A stretch of DNA of 64,000 nt from Thermoguttaceae bacterium (GTDB lineage Bacteria > Planctomycetota > Planctomycetia > Pirellulales > Thermoguttaceae): assembly GCA_017937485.1 (NCBI GenBank), contig JAGBDN010000069.1:1-64000 (forward strand), in the 5' to 3' direction. This document shows, piece by piece, positions 36,043 through 45,504 of the stretch. The first letter of the stretch is position 1; each line of letters begins with the position of its first letter. The translations under genes were made by a program, and so were the position numbers. The notes under the pieces were generated by a model. That model saw nothing but the letters and a program-made list of their open reading frames with translations, was not told the DNA's origin and searched no databases.

Positions 36043-36828
36043 TCAATCGCGAGCGTCGACTTCCTCTTCGTCGATTTCTTCGAACGCGTCGTCGGTTTCC
36101 TCGTCGTCGACGCGAAGGAAGTCTTCGAGCTTTTCGTCGGCGGCGAGCCAATCGCGGCGTTGGCGTTCGACGTCGTTTTCGTCGTTCAAATTGCGGCGAA
36201 TTTCTTCGTCGTCGAGCGCTTCGCGACGGCGGGTTTCCTCCGCTTCCCAACGTTGGCGCTCGTATTTTTTGCGGTAAAATTCGCGATTTTCGGCGACGCG
36301 ACGCTCTTTTTCGTCGACCGGAGCGCCGAAGTCGAACTCGTCGTCGGAGTCGCCGCGATACTCGACTTCCTGCCCGGTGAGGTTCGAAACGAGCGTGTGC
36401 GTCATCGCGTCGAACACGTCGGCGCGCGAAAGATTTTCGCCGGTCAGCGCGAGGCGGTCGCAGGTTTGCCAATAAACGACGTAACCGCGATTTTCGTCTT
36501 CAAATTTCAAAACGAGCGCCGTGCTGGTCAGGTCGAGATAAAAAAAGTTGACTTCGTACCCGGTTAAAACGCGGTCGGCGACGTAACGTTTAACCTCCGC
36601 TTGATCCATTTCTTCGTATTCCGCGTCGAGCGTTCCGAGAATCTGTTTCGCGGCGGCGTCGAGGTCGACTCCTTTGGGGTAAATCGCGAGCGACCAAAAA
36701 CTCCCTTCCGGGCTGTCGACGGTGATTCCGTAGGCGCCTTTGTCCCAAGTTTCCGTTTGAACGAACCAGTTGCTCGGATAAATAAAACGGACGCCTAAAT
36801 CGTCGTATTCTTTGTAATCTTTCGACAT
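36043..36828 (-). CDS. hypothetical acidic protein
   Basis: 261 residues. The first about 150 residues form a compact domain with aromatic positions (RFIYPSNWFVQTETWDKGAY, FWSLAIYPKG). The last 100 are very rich in Glu, Asp and Arg and probably a long helix (ERRVAENREFYRKKYERQRW), ending in an acidic tail. No signal peptide. GAGG lies 6 bases before the ATG at 36828. The N-terminal pattern resembles PsbP/MOG1-like small domains, but I cannot confirm it. Confidence 0.75.
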   Translation of the reverse strand: MSKDYKEYDDLGVRFIYPSNWFVQTETWDKGAYGITVDSPEGSFWSLAIYPKGVDLDAAAKQILGTLDAEYEEMDQAEVKRYVADRVLTGYEVNFFYLDLTSTALVLKFEDENRGYVVYWQTCDRLALTGENLSRADVFDAMTHTLVSNLTGQEVEYRGDSDDEFDFGAPVDEKERRVAENREFYRKKYERQRWEAEETRRREALDDEEIRRNLNDENDVERQRRDWLAADEKLEDFLRVDDEETDDAFEEIDEEEVDARD

Positions 36829-36942
36829 CGGTAACCTCGGAATGATATTTTGACGGCGGCCCGGCGAACGAGGGGCCGTCGCGGCGGGGCGGGAAAAAGG
36901 ATGGGAACGTAATTTGGGGAATTAAGGGGAATGGGGGACAAG

Positions 36943-36981
36943 GAGAAGCGGGGTCGCGCCTTAACGCTTGCGCCGCTTCTC
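36943..36981. repeat. hairpin downstream of mtnA
   Basis: GAGAAGCGG (36943-36951) and CCGCTTCTC (36973-36981) form a perfect 9-bp inverted repeat between mtnA and the hypothetical gene. No T run follows on the minus strand, so a termination role is unproven. Confidence 0.5.
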
Positions 36982-37023
36982 TATTTTAACGTCGGAAAAG
37001 TTTCCGCGTCGGCGTCGAGCGGT

Positions 37024-38160
37024 TTACTTGAAGGCGCCGCCGACGATTTTCTTGACGTTTTCCGGCGTAACCGGCGAAATAACGCCGTTTTCGGTGATAA
37101 TGCCGGCGATCAGCTCCGCCGGGGTAACGTCGAACGCCGGGTTATAAACGTCGATTCCGTCCGGGGCGGTTTGCTTGCCGAAGCCGCGTCGGATTTCCTC
37201 CGGGTCGCGCTCTTCGATCGGAATCCCGGCGCCGTTTTCGAGCGTCAAGTCGAACGTCGAACTCGGCGCGACGACGTAAAACGGAACGTTGTGCGCTTTA
37301 GCGCAAAGCGCGACCGAGTAGGTGCCGATTTTGTTCGCCGCGTCGCCGTTCGCCGCGATGCGGTCGGCGCCGACGAAGACCGCGTCGATTTTGCCTTCGC
37401 GCATCACCGACGCCGCCATCGAGTCGCAAATGAGCGTTACCGGGACGCCGTTTTCCTTCAGCTCCCAGGCGGTGAGGCGGGCGCCTTGCAGAAGCGGGCG
37501 GGTCTCGTCGGCGAAAACGCGAATTTTCTTGTTTTCCTCTTCGACGGCCCAATAGAAAACGGCGAGCGCGGTGCCGTAATCGCTCGTCGCAAGGCCGCCG
37601 GCGTTGCAGTGCGTGAGGTAGCCGCCGCCGTCGCGAACGAATTGCGCGCCGAACTCGCCCATTTTGCGGCAAAGGACGCGGTCTTCGTCGTGAATTTCGC
37701 GCGCTTCGTCGAGGAGCGTCGCGGCGATCTCGGCCGGCGTCGCGGTTCCGCGGAGCGATTCCGCTTTCGCCTTCATTCGGTCGAGCGCCCAAAAGAGGTT
37801 GACGGCGGTCGGTCGGCTCGACGCGAGGTAGGCGGTCGCTTCGTCGAGACGGGCGAAAAATTCCGCTTCCGACGGTTCGCGAACCGCGCCTTCCGAATCG
37901 CGAAAGACCGTTTGCAACCCGACGCAAACCCCGTAAGCGGCGGCGATTCCGATCGCGGGCGCGCCCCGAACGCGAAGCGCTTTGATTCCTTCCCAAACGC
38001 TCTCGATCGTTCGCCAATCGTCGCGGCGAAGCTCCGTCGGGAGAAGCGTTTGATCGAGCGCTTGGAGCGCGCCGTTGAGGAAAGCGTCGAAGGTCGTCGC
38101 GCTCGACGCTCCGTCCGGAACGCGCCAAGCGAGGGAATTCAGTTTGTTTTTCGGGGCCAT
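37024..38160 (-). CDS. mtnA: S-methyl-5-thioribose-1-phosphate isomerase
   Basis: 378 residues, normal size. The enzyme converts methylthioribose-1-phosphate to methylthioribulose-1-phosphate in methionine salvage. Seen: RVRGAPAIGIAAAYG near residue 62, the active cysteine in LTHCNAGGLATSDYGTAL, and the aspartate in FVGADRIAANGDAANKIGT. No other salvage genes are adjacent. The ATG at 38160 starts MAPKNKL, and the upstream extension looks non-coding. Confidence 0.95.
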   Translation of the reverse strand: MAPKNKLNSLAWRVPDGASSATTFDAFLNGALQALDQTLLPTELRRDDWRTIESVWEGIKALRVRGAPAIGIAAAYGVCVGLQTVFRDSEGAVREPSEAEFFARLDEATAYLASSRPTAVNLFWALDRMKAKAESLRGTATPAEIAATLLDEAREIHDEDRVLCRKMGEFGAQFVRDGGGYLTHCNAGGLATSDYGTALAVFYWAVEEENKKIRVFADETRPLLQGARLTAWELKENGVPVTLICDSMAASVMREGKIDAVFVGADRIAANGDAANKIGTYSVALCAKAHNVPFYVVAPSSTFDLTLENGAGIPIEERDPEEIRRGFGKQTAPDGIDVYNPAFDVTPAELIAGIITENGVISPVTPENVKKIVGGAFK

Positions 38161-38630
38161 CGGGAATAACTCGAACCGGAACAAGCCGGAGAATAGGCGG
38201 TTTAGGGGAATGGGGAAGTAAGGAACGTCGGAAACCGCGAAACGGACGCCGCGTTCCGCCGGAAAATGGGAAAGAACTGTGGACGAACGAGACGCGTTTG
38301 CGGAGCGTCGCGAACGACCGCCGTCGTCCTTTCCGGGAACGCCCTTTATTATACCGTTTTTTGCGCGAAAGAACAACGAAAAAAACGCGGAACGAAATTT
38401 TCGCCGTTTTTTTCTTAAGATTTCGACGATTTTTTCGAATCCGAAAACTTTTTGGGTTGTTTTTGACGAATAAAAAGCGCTAAAAGAAACGGGAATTTAT
38501 TTTTGTTTGAAAATAGGCGGGCGAAAAACCGCCGCGTCGTTCCGAACGGTCGAGCGTTCGAGCGGCGCGGCGGCGTCGAGCAAAGAAAAAAACGGGGAAC
38601 GCTCCGGCTTTTCGAAGCGTCGTCGGCGCG
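38161..38630. other. intergenic region between purE and mtnA
   Basis: No gene seen. It holds an A+T-rich stretch (about 38370-38500) that may contain the mtnA promoter on the minus strand. On the minus strand, a T-rich run beyond the purE stop (near 38583-38590) could aid termination, but no clean stem precedes it. Confidence 0.4.
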
Positions 38631-39143
38631 TCAGGACGACAGTTTCGCTTGGAACGCGGCGTCTTTGGCGGCGATTTTGTCGACGAGCTTGCGTTTGAAG
38701 TCGTCGTAAGCGGCGGCGAGCGTTTCGTCGGAGAGCGCGAGAATTTGAACGGCGAGAAGCCCGGCGTTGCGCGCGCCGCCCGAACCGGTTCCGACCGTCG
38801 CGACCGGAACGTCGCCCGGCATCTGAACGGTCGCGAGGAGGGAATCGAGCCCGCCCATCATGTCGGTTTTAACGGGAATCCCGATCACCGGCAACGGCGT
38901 GTGCGACGCGACGACGCCCGCCAAGTGCGCGGCGCCTCCCGCGGCGGCGATGATGACGCGCAGGCCCCGGTTTTTCGCCGTCGACGCGTATTCGAGAACC
39001 TTGTCCGGCGTGCGGTGCGCGCTCATCACGTGAATTTCGTACCCGACGCCGAACTCGTCGAGGGCCTTGGCGACGCCGTTGATTTTGTCCCAGTCGCTGT
39101 CGCTGCCCATCAAAATCCCGACGCGGAGAGTTTTTTCGCTCAT
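38631..39143 (-). CDS. purE: N5-carboxyaminoimidazole ribonucleotide mutase
   Basis: 170 residues, class I PurE length. Signature: LMGSDSDWDKI at residue about 11, VMSAHRTPDKV, IAAAGGAAHLAGVVASHT and LLATVQMPGDVPVAT. It moves the carboxylate of N5-CAIR to C4 in de novo purine synthesis. AAGGAAACC lies upstream of the ATG at 39143. PurK is not in the window, so purE stands alone here. Confidence 0.96.
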   Translation of the reverse strand: MSEKTLRVGILMGSDSDWDKINGVAKALDEFGVGYEIHVMSAHRTPDKVLEYASTAKNRGLRVIIAAAGGAAHLAGVVASHTPLPVIGIPVKTDMMGGLDSLLATVQMPGDVPVATVGTGSGGARNAGLLAVQILALSDETLAAAYDDFKRKLVDKIAAKDAAFQAKLSS

Positions 39144-39491
39144 TTTGGTTTCCTTTATTGAAAATTGGTTGATTTTGGCTTGTTCGGAAGGGGGACGGGA
39201 GGCGGAAAAGCCCGACGTCGCGTCGCTCGACCGCTTGGGGGGAAGCGCCGCGGAAGCGTTCCGTCGCTCGACCGTTTGGGGAAGCGACGCGAGGGCGGTT
39301 TTCGCCGTTTTTGTCAATATATATTAATGACCGCGTTGAAACGGTCGCCGATTGGCCGCTCGACGGGGAAATTTTTCGTTCTTTTCGCCGTTTGAGCGGG
39401 GATTTTTTCGCTTTTTTTGCGCTCGGCGAAATAATTTTCGTTTTGGGGCTTTTTTTGCGTTCGGCGGGAAATTTTCCGCTTGGGAGAACGT

Positions 39492-39526
39492 TTTTTTCGG
39501 TCGCTTAACGCAAGCGACCGAAAAAA
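39492..39526. repeat. perfect palindrome, 15-bp arms, 5-base loop
   Basis: TTTTTTCGGTCGCTT, AACGC, AAGCGACCGAAAAAA: every arm base pairs. The T run lies at the outer left and the A run at the outer right, the reverse of an intrinsic terminator in either direction. It ends three bases before a -35 box. Confidence 0.95.
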
Positions 39527-39529
39527 CGC

Positions 39530-39558
39530 TTGAATCGCCGGGCGCTTCGCGGTAAAAT
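39530..39558 (+). promoter_or_regulatory. promoter for the GH-like gene
   Basis: TTGAAT at 39530-39535, 17-base spacer, TAAAAT at 39553-39558, abutting the palindrome on its left. Confidence 0.6.
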
Positions 39559-39794
39559 GAACCCGTTCGTCGCGTTTATTGTATAAAAAAAACGCGATTT
39601 CGCAACGAGGGCCGCAAAAATCGCCGCGAAAACGGTCGAAACGGCGAAAAAAGTGGAAAAATCGTCAAAAAACGCCGTCAAAAAACGCCGCGGGAAAACG
39701 CCGCCGAACGCGTTCCAAGCGTTCGACGTTTAAGACGTTTGACGCGGTTAAAATGGCGAAAAAAGCGAAAATAGAGAAAAAGGAGCCGAGGAAA

Positions 39795-42185
39795 ATGACG
39801 TTGAAACGCAATTTGAAAACGCGCCGTTCGCTTCGTTGGGCGACGCTCGCCGGGGCCGCGCTCGCGGTTTCGCCGTTGATTTCGCCCCTTTCGTCGACGC
39901 TTGCCGACGAAGCGCCGGTCGAAAAGGGAACGCCGAAAACGCCCGCCTGGATTCTCAACAACGGCCCGGACGTCGCCGACGCGACCGTCGGGCAAGCGGA
40001 ACTGCGCGTCGAAGCCGGTTTGACGACGATGCGCGTTCGCGGAACCGACGCGACGTTTTCGCTCCCGATCGACGAAGACGCCCGATTCGCGGCGGCGGAG
40101 CGGCCCTTTTTCGCGTTGCGGTACAAGATCGAGTCCGATAAAAAAGTCGGCGGAATTTTCTTCACAACCGACGAATTGACGGCGCTTTCCGACAAGAGCT
40201 TCTCGCAGTTCCCGGTCGTTTGCGACGGCGTTTGGCGCGATTTGATCGTCGACATGCGCTCGTTCCCGCACCAAAATTGGAAGGGCGTCGTTACGTCGTT
40301 CCGACTCGACGCGACGAACCCGAGTTCGCCCGGCTCGACGATTTCGCTCTCCCGACTCGGCTTCTTCCCGAGCGAAGAGGCGGCCCGCGCGTTCCTCGCC
40401 GAAGCGAACGACGCGTCCGATTATTCGCTCCCGTCGACCCTCGACGCGCCGCTCCAAAAGTGCGAAATTCCCGGCGGAACGCTCGCCGACGGTTGGGATC
40501 GCGCCGATTACCTCCTGCAAAACGCCGAAGACGCGCCGAAGTTAATCGCCGACGGAACGCGCCCGGAAACGCTTGTCGTCGTTCGAGTTGGAGAAGAGAA
40601 TAAAGGCGCAGCGCTCCTTTCGTCGACGACGCGGCTCGGCTTTACGACGTTCCAAGCGACCGCGCCGGGGCCGTATCGCTTGACCGTTTCGAAGGAAGCC
40701 GCGTCGTTGACCGACGTCGCCGGGCGTCCGGACGAGCGGGCGATTCGGTTCGCCGTCGCTCGCGGGTTCTTCGCTGCCGCCGAGAAAAACGCCGAGAAGA
40801 ACGCGTTTCGCCCCGACGCGCCGACGACCGACGCGGAGAAGGCGGCGCTTTGCGAACGCGCGGCCGGTTTCGGCGTCGACGTTTCCGGCTTGAAAGCGGC
40901 GCTCGCAACGGCGTCGACCCGGGCGCAAGCGGCGGTTTGCGTCGCGGAGGCGGTCGAACGTTCGCTCGGCGTTTGGGTCGATTCGCCCTTCGACGCCGCT
41001 TATTTCGGGCGCGAACGGCTCCGAATCGGCGCTTGGGGGAACTTTCGTCCCGGCGACTTTAACGACGAATATATGCGGACTTACGCCGATTGCGGATTCG
41101 ACTTTTTGATCGCGATGCCGGGCGTTCCGACGCAAAAACTCTTGCAAACGGCGGCGCGACGCGGCGTCGAGGTTTACGTCAACGACGGCGGCTTCGAGAA
41201 CCCGGAAACCGCGACGGCGGAGTACTGCGATTGGCCGAATTACGGCGGGCATTATATCGTCGACGAGCCCGGTTCCGACGCTTACGACAAGCTCGCCGCG
41301 ACGTCGAAGCGGTACTCCGACGCGACCGGCAAAGTCCCGTATATCAACCTCTTGCCGATGTACGCCAACGACGCGCAGCTGAAATACGGGGCCGGCGCCG
41401 CCGCGATCGAGTATTACGACGTCGACCCGAACGTTTACCGCCGTTACTGCGAAGATTTCTGCAAAAAGTTCGACGTCGATTACATTTGCACCGACATTTA
41501 CCCGCTCAACTGGGTCGGCGGCAAGAAGGTTACTTACCAAGATTACGTCGAGTCGATCAACGCGATCGCGACCGTCGCCCGCGAATACGACAAAGAATTT
41601 TGGTGCTTCATTCAAACGTTCGCTTGGACGAACGGCAAGCGCACCCCGACCGAAGCGGAGTACCGTTGGCAATGTTACTCGATGCTGTCGTTCGGCTGCA
41701 AGTGTATTCTCTGTTGGACTTACGCGGGTTATAATCCGGAGTTCCCGTCGTTGGTCGACGTCGCGAGCCGCAAATCGACCGCTTGGTACGAAGCGCGCCC
41801 GGTCTTCCAAGAGTTGCGCCGCCTCTCCGACGAATACGTCAAGTACCGCAACGTCGGCGCCTTCGCGCACAACTGCAGCGACGCGACGCCGTATTTGAAA
41901 ATGAAGAACGAATACAAGGATTTTGAAACGATTCGCGAAATCCGTTGCGAAGAACAGCTTCTCGTCGGGTGTTTCGAGCGCAAAGACGGGCCCGGAACGG
42001 CGTTCACTTTGGTGAATATGGCCGACTTCGAAGCGAATCGCGGCGCGACGGTTCGACTGAAACTCGACGGAACGGCGACCGCTTGGACGCGCGGCGTCCC
42101 GACGACGGTCGAGCCGGACGCGGAAGGGTTCGCGAACTTTTACCTCGCGCCGGGCGAAGGCGTCTTCGTAACGGTCGCGCCGTAA
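39795..42185 (+). CDS. secreted putative glycoside hydrolase (TIM-barrel type)
   Basis: 796 residues. Export signal about residues 7-38 (LRWATLAGAALAVSPLIS). A beta-rich domain (about 50-330) contains an NHR-like fold with LRLDATNPSSPGS-type strands. A barrel domain begins at about residue 395: RIGAWGNFRPG, VEVYVNDGGFENP, HYIVDEPGSDAYDKL with a candidate acid/base Glu, DYICTDIYPLNW, EFWCFIQTFAWT, and GCKCILCWTYAGY. This arrangement of strands suggests a GH42/GH5-like enzyme, but I recognise no named family. A small C-terminal beta domain ends the protein. AGGAG is just upstream of the ATG chosen. Confidence 0.8.
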   Translation: MTLKRNLKTRRSLRWATLAGAALAVSPLISPLSSTLADEAPVEKGTPKTPAWILNNGPDVADATVGQAELRVEAGLTTMRVRGTDATFSLPIDEDARFAAAERPFFALRYKIESDKKVGGIFFTTDELTALSDKSFSQFPVVCDGVWRDLIVDMRSFPHQNWKGVVTSFRLDATNPSSPGSTISLSRLGFFPSEEAARAFLAEANDASDYSLPSTLDAPLQKCEIPGGTLADGWDRADYLLQNAEDAPKLIADGTRPETLVVVRVGEENKGAALLSSTTRLGFTTFQATAPGPYRLTVSKEAASLTDVAGRPDERAIRFAVARGFFAAAEKNAEKNAFRPDAPTTDAEKAALCERAAGFGVDVSGLKAALATASTRAQAAVCVAEAVERSLGVWVDSPFDAAYFGRERLRIGAWGNFRPGDFNDEYMRTYADCGFDFLIAMPGVPTQKLLQTAARRGVEVYVNDGGFENPETATAEYCDWPNYGGHYIVDEPGSDAYDKLAATSKRYSDATGKVPYINLLPMYANDAQLKYGAGAAAIEYYDVDPNVYRRYCEDFCKKFDVDYICTDIYPLNWVGGKKVTYQDYVESINAIATVAREYDKEFWCFIQTFAWTNGKRTPTEAEYRWQCYSMLSFGCKCILCWTYAGYNPEFPSLVDVASRKSTAWYEARPVFQELRRLSDEYVKYRNVGAFAHNCSDATPYLKMKNEYKDFETIREIRCEEQLLVGCFERKDGPGTAFTLVNMADFEANRGATVRLKLDGTATAWTRGVPTTVEPDAEGFANFYLAPGEGVFVTVAP

Positions 42186-42596
42186 AATCGACAAGACGGG
42201 CGGTTTGCGCGGTTTAGAAAAATGGCGCGAATCGCTTCGACGGGTGGAAATCAGCGAAACGGCGAAACGACGCGAAGTTTGGCGGCGGCGTTTCGTCGTT
42301 TTTTTGTTGGGCGACCGGGAGGGCGGCGCTTTGACGCTTCCTTGGGGGGAACGATTCGTCCGCTTAAATTGCTCGAACGTGTTCCGCTTAACGTTCTCTT
42401 GCGGTTCGACGGCGTTTCGGCGAATCGCTTTGCGCGCTTGCGATTTTCCGTCGAACGTTCTTTGATCGTTGGGTTTCGTCCGCTTAACGGCCCCTTGACG
42501 ACGCCGGGAAGCGCGTCTATAATCGGGAAGATTAAACGGCGCGAACGTTGGACGCGCTTCGAAAAAACGGCTCGAAACGGAGAAAAACGAAAGACG
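42186..42596. other. intergenic region before the DNA methyltransferase
   Basis: No gene seen; the open frame through it toward 42597 has Arg- and Gly-rich non-conserved translation. A TATAAT at 42519-42524 has weak -35 support, and no terminator for the GH-like gene is obvious. Confidence 0.4.
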
Positions 42597-43520
42597 ATGA
42601 GGACGGTCGATTTGTTCGCCGGTTGCGGCGGGTTGTCGTTAGGTTTTGCGCGGCAAGGGTTTAACGTCGTCGGCGCTTTCGAGTTTTGGCCGACCGCCGC
42701 GGCGTGTTACCGGGCGAACTTCGACCATCCGGTTTCCGAAACCGATTTGTCCGACGTCGACGCGGCGGTCGCGGAGATTCGCGCTTTCGAGCCGGAGGCG
42801 ATTATCGGCGGGCCGCCTTGCCAAGATTTTTCGCAAGCCGGGAAACGCGTCGAAGCGGAGCGCGCCAACTTGACCGAGTGTTTCGCTCGCGTCGTTTCGG
42901 AGATTCGTCCGCGTTGTTTCGCGATGGAAAACGTCGAGCGGGCCCGACATAGCAAGGCGTTCGCGACGGCGCGCAAACTCTTTAAGAACGCGGGTTACGG
43001 ACTGACGGAAGTCGTTCTCGACGCGAGTCGTTGCGGAGCGCCGCAAAAACGGAAGCGCTTCGTTTGCTTGGGGATTCAAGGCGTCGTCGACGGGTTCGCG
43101 ACCGAAATTATCGAGTCGCGCCTCTCGAAAACGCCGACGACCGTTCGCGATTATTTCGGCGATTCTCTACCGTTCGAGTATTATTATCGGCACCCGCGCA
43201 ATTACAACCGTCGCGCCGTTTTTTCGGTCGACGAACCGGCCCCGACGATGCGCGGCGTCAACCGGCCCGTTCCAAAAGGGTATCCCGGTCATTCGAACGA
43301 CGCTTGCTCCCTTGCCGAGCGGCCGGAAATTCGGGCGCTGACGACCGCCGAACGCGCGCAAATTCAGACGTTTCCGGCCGATTTCCGTTGGGTCGGGACG
43401 AAAACCGACGCGGAGCAGATGATCGGGAACGCCGTTCCGGTCAAGTTGGCCGAGTTCGTCGCCGAAACGCTCCGACTCGCGCTCGAAAAAACGGAGAACG
43501 CGGGAAAAACGGCGGAATAG
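42597..43520 (+). CDS. C5-cytosine DNA methyltransferase, apparently orphan
   Basis: 307 residues. Motif I DLFAGCGGLSLGF, motif IV GGPPCQDFSQAG with the catalytic Cys, motif VI MENVERA, motif VIII QKRKRF, motif IX RALTTAERAQIQTFP and motif X QMIGNAVPVKLAEF. The target-recognition region between VIII and IX is short. It methylates cytosine in an unknown sequence. No restriction endonuclease gene is adjacent, so it may be an orphan regulator or a decayed system. A convincing intrinsic terminator lies downstream. Confidence 0.95.
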   Translation: MRTVDLFAGCGGLSLGFARQGFNVVGAFEFWPTAAACYRANFDHPVSETDLSDVDAAVAEIRAFEPEAIIGGPPCQDFSQAGKRVEAERANLTECFARVVSEIRPRCFAMENVERARHSKAFATARKLFKNAGYGLTEVVLDASRCGAPQKRKRFVCLGIQGVVDGFATEIIESRLSKTPTTVRDYFGDSLPFEYYYRHPRNYNRRAVFSVDEPAPTMRGVNRPVPKGYPGHSNDACSLAERPEIRALTTAERAQIQTFPADFRWVGTKTDAEQMIGNAVPVKLAEFVAETLRLALEKTENAGKTAE

Positions 43521-43560
43521 GAACATCGCGCCAACTTTGACGGCGACAAGAAACGCGAAA

Positions 43561-43615
43561 ACCGGCGTCGCGCTCGGTTCCGACGAAGGAACGGGCGCGG
43601 CGCCGGTTCGTTTTT
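43561..43615 (+). terminator. intrinsic terminator after the DNA methyltransferase
   Basis: Left arm ACCGGCGTCGCGCTCGGTTC (43561-43580) pairs along about 19 positions with 43588-43607, loop about 6, followed by TCGTTTTT. The A-rich flank on the left could also serve glnS, which converges from 43669. Confidence 0.85.
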
Positions 43616-43668
43616 CGACGTTTTTCGCGTCTTGTTAACGCCGTTTTAACGCGGTTTAACGGTTCGCG

Positions 43669-45384
43669 TTACTTTTTCGCGATTTTGCTCCAAGAATCGC
43701 GCAGCGACGCGGCGCGGTTGAAGACCGGTTTTTCCGGCGTCGACGCTTTGTCGAGCGCGAAGTAACCGACGCGTTCGAATTGGTAACGCTCGTCGAGCGT
43801 CGCGTCGCCGAGGGCCGGTTCCAGCTTCGCGTCCGAAATCACCGTCAACGAATCCGGGTTGAGGTAATCTTTGTAATCGCCGGTATTTTGCGGGTCGTCC
43901 GGGTTCGGGACGCTAAATAAGCGGTCGTAAAGGCGAACTTCGGCGTTCAGCGCCGTCGCCGCGTCGACCCAGTGAATCGTCCCTTGGACTTTGCGCCCGT
44001 CCGCGCTTTGGCCGCCGCGCGTTTCCGGGTCGTAATCGCAGTGAACCTCGACGACGTTCCCGTCCGCGTCCTTGACGCAGTTTTTGCACGTAACGTAATA
44101 AGCGTAACGTAAACGCACTTCCTTGCCCGGCGTCAAGCGGAAATACTTCTTCGGCGCGTCTTCCATAAAGTCGTCGCGCTCGATGTAAAGCGTTTTCGAG
44201 AACGGGACTTCGCGCGTTCCGTCCGCTTCGTTTTCCGGGTTGTTGACGGCGGTCAGCGTCTCCGTTTGGCCCTCCGGATAGTTGTCGATGATCAACTTGA
44301 TCGGGTTCAACACCGCCATCCGACGGAGCGCCGACTTGTTCAGGACTTCGCGGAGGCTGTTTTCGAGGACGGTCGCTTCGATCGTGCTGTTGAACTTCGC
44401 GACGCCGATCGTTTGGCAGAAGAGACGAATCGCTTCCGGCGTGTAACCGCGGCGGCGGAGACCGCAAATCGTCGGCATGCGCGGGTCGTCCCAACCGGCG
44501 ACGTAACCGCCCTTGACGAGTTCGATCAGCTTGCGCTTGCTCATGACGGCGTAAGTCAGGTTCAGGCGCGCGAACTCGATTTGTTGCGGACGATAAACGC
44601 CGAGTTCGTTCAAGAACCATTCGTAAAGCGGGCGGTGGTGTTCGAATTCGAGCGTGCAGATCGAGTGCGTGATCCCTTCGATCGAGTCTTCGAGACCGTG
44701 CGCCCAGTCGTACATCGGGTAGATGTTCCACTTCGTCCCTTGACGGTGGTGCGGCGCGCGGACGATGCGGTACATCACCGGGTCGCGCATGTTGAAGTTC
44801 GGCGACGCCATGTCGATTTTAGCGCGGAGCGTTTTCGAGCCGTCCGGGAACTCGCCGTCGCGCATCCGTTGGAAGAGGTCGAGGTTCTCTTCGACGGAAC
44901 GGTCGCGCCAAGGGCTCGGTTTGCCCGGCTCGGTCGGCGTGCCGCGGGTTTCGCGGATTTGGTCGGCGGTCAGGTCGCAAACGTAAGCCTTCCCCTTCTT
45001 GATGAGTTGGACGGCGTAGTCGTACATTTGCTCGAAATAGTCGGACGCGAAGAAAAGACGGTCTTCCCAATTCGCGCCGAGCCAAGCGACGTCTTCCTTA
45101 ATCGATTCGACGTACTCGACGTCTTCCTTCGCCGGGTTCGTGTCGTCGAAACGGAGGTTGAAGAGGCCGCCGTATTCCTTCGCAAGGCCGGAGTTCAAGA
45201 CGATCGACTTCGCATGCCCGATGTGCAGGTAGCCGTTCGGTTCCGGGGGAAAACGGGTGTGAACGCGGTTTCCGAACTTGCCGGAGCGGTTGTCTTCTTC
45301 GATGATTTGCTCGATGAAGTGGAGCGAACGGGCCTTTTCGGGCGCGGCGTTCGGGTCGAGATTTTCCGGGTTTTGCGTCGTCAT
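43669..45384 (-). CDS. glnS: glutaminyl-tRNA synthetase
   Basis: 571 residues, class I synthetase of normal bacterial GlnRS length. HIGH motif at residues 54-57 ([15 protein letters not shown]), MSKRK at about 281-285, and RFDDTNP between. The C-terminal anticodon-binding beta barrel includes [15 protein letters not shown] and GTIHWVDAA. Direct glutaminylation means the cell need not depend on the amidotransferase route for Gln-tRNA. AAGGAG is 8 bases before the ATG at 45384. It follows the homocysteine methyltransferase gene with a gap of about 120 bases. Confidence 0.98.
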   Translation of the reverse strand: MTTQNPENLDPNAAPEKARSLHFIEQIIEEDNRSGKFGNRVHTRFPPEPNGYLHIGHAKSIVLNSGLAKEYGGLFNLRFDDTNPAKEDVEYVESIKEDVAWLGANWEDRLFFASDYFEQMYDYAVQLIKKGKAYVCDLTADQIRETRGTPTEPGKPSPWRDRSVEENLDLFQRMRDGEFPDGSKTLRAKIDMASPNFNMRDPVMYRIVRAPHHRQGTKWNIYPMYDWAHGLEDSIEGITHSICTLEFEHHRPLYEWFLNELGVYRPQQIEFARLNLTYAVMSKRKLIELVKGGYVAGWDDPRMPTICGLRRRGYTPEAIRLFCQTIGVAKFNSTIEATVLENSLREVLNKSALRRMAVLNPIKLIIDNYPEGQTETLTAVNNPENEADGTREVPFSKTLYIERDDFMEDAPKKYFRLTPGKEVRLRYAYYVTCKNCVKDADGNVVEVHCDYDPETRGGQSADGRKVQGTIHWVDAATALNAEVRLYDRLFSVPNPDDPQNTGDYKDYLNPDSLTVISDAKLEPALGDATLDERYQFERVGYFALDKASTPEKPVFNRAASLRDSWSKIAKK

Positions 45385-45504
45385 GCGATGACTCCTTCGC
45401 GCCGTCGAGCGGGGCGATTAAGGCGTTTGAGCCGGTTAAAATAGGAAGTTTCGGTTAAATGCGGGGGAAGGGGAACGCTTAAAACGTTCGAAACGCGTCG
45501 GCGA

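Larger units (their letters stand above)
39144..39794. other. long divergent intergenic region between purE and the GH-like gene
   Basis: No gene recognised. It contains ATATATTAATG (39317-39329), the perfect palindrome at 39492-39526 and the promoter at 39530-39558, leaving a leader of about 230 bases before 39795. The leader is purine- and Lys-codon-rich in the GH frame (an in-frame ATG at 39753 exists), so a longer protein is possible but unlikely. Confidence 0.6.

Noticed and set aside
39491..39530. Palindrome read as an intrinsic terminator
   Set aside because: T and A runs are on the wrong sides of the stem for either strand, and the flanking genes are divergent.
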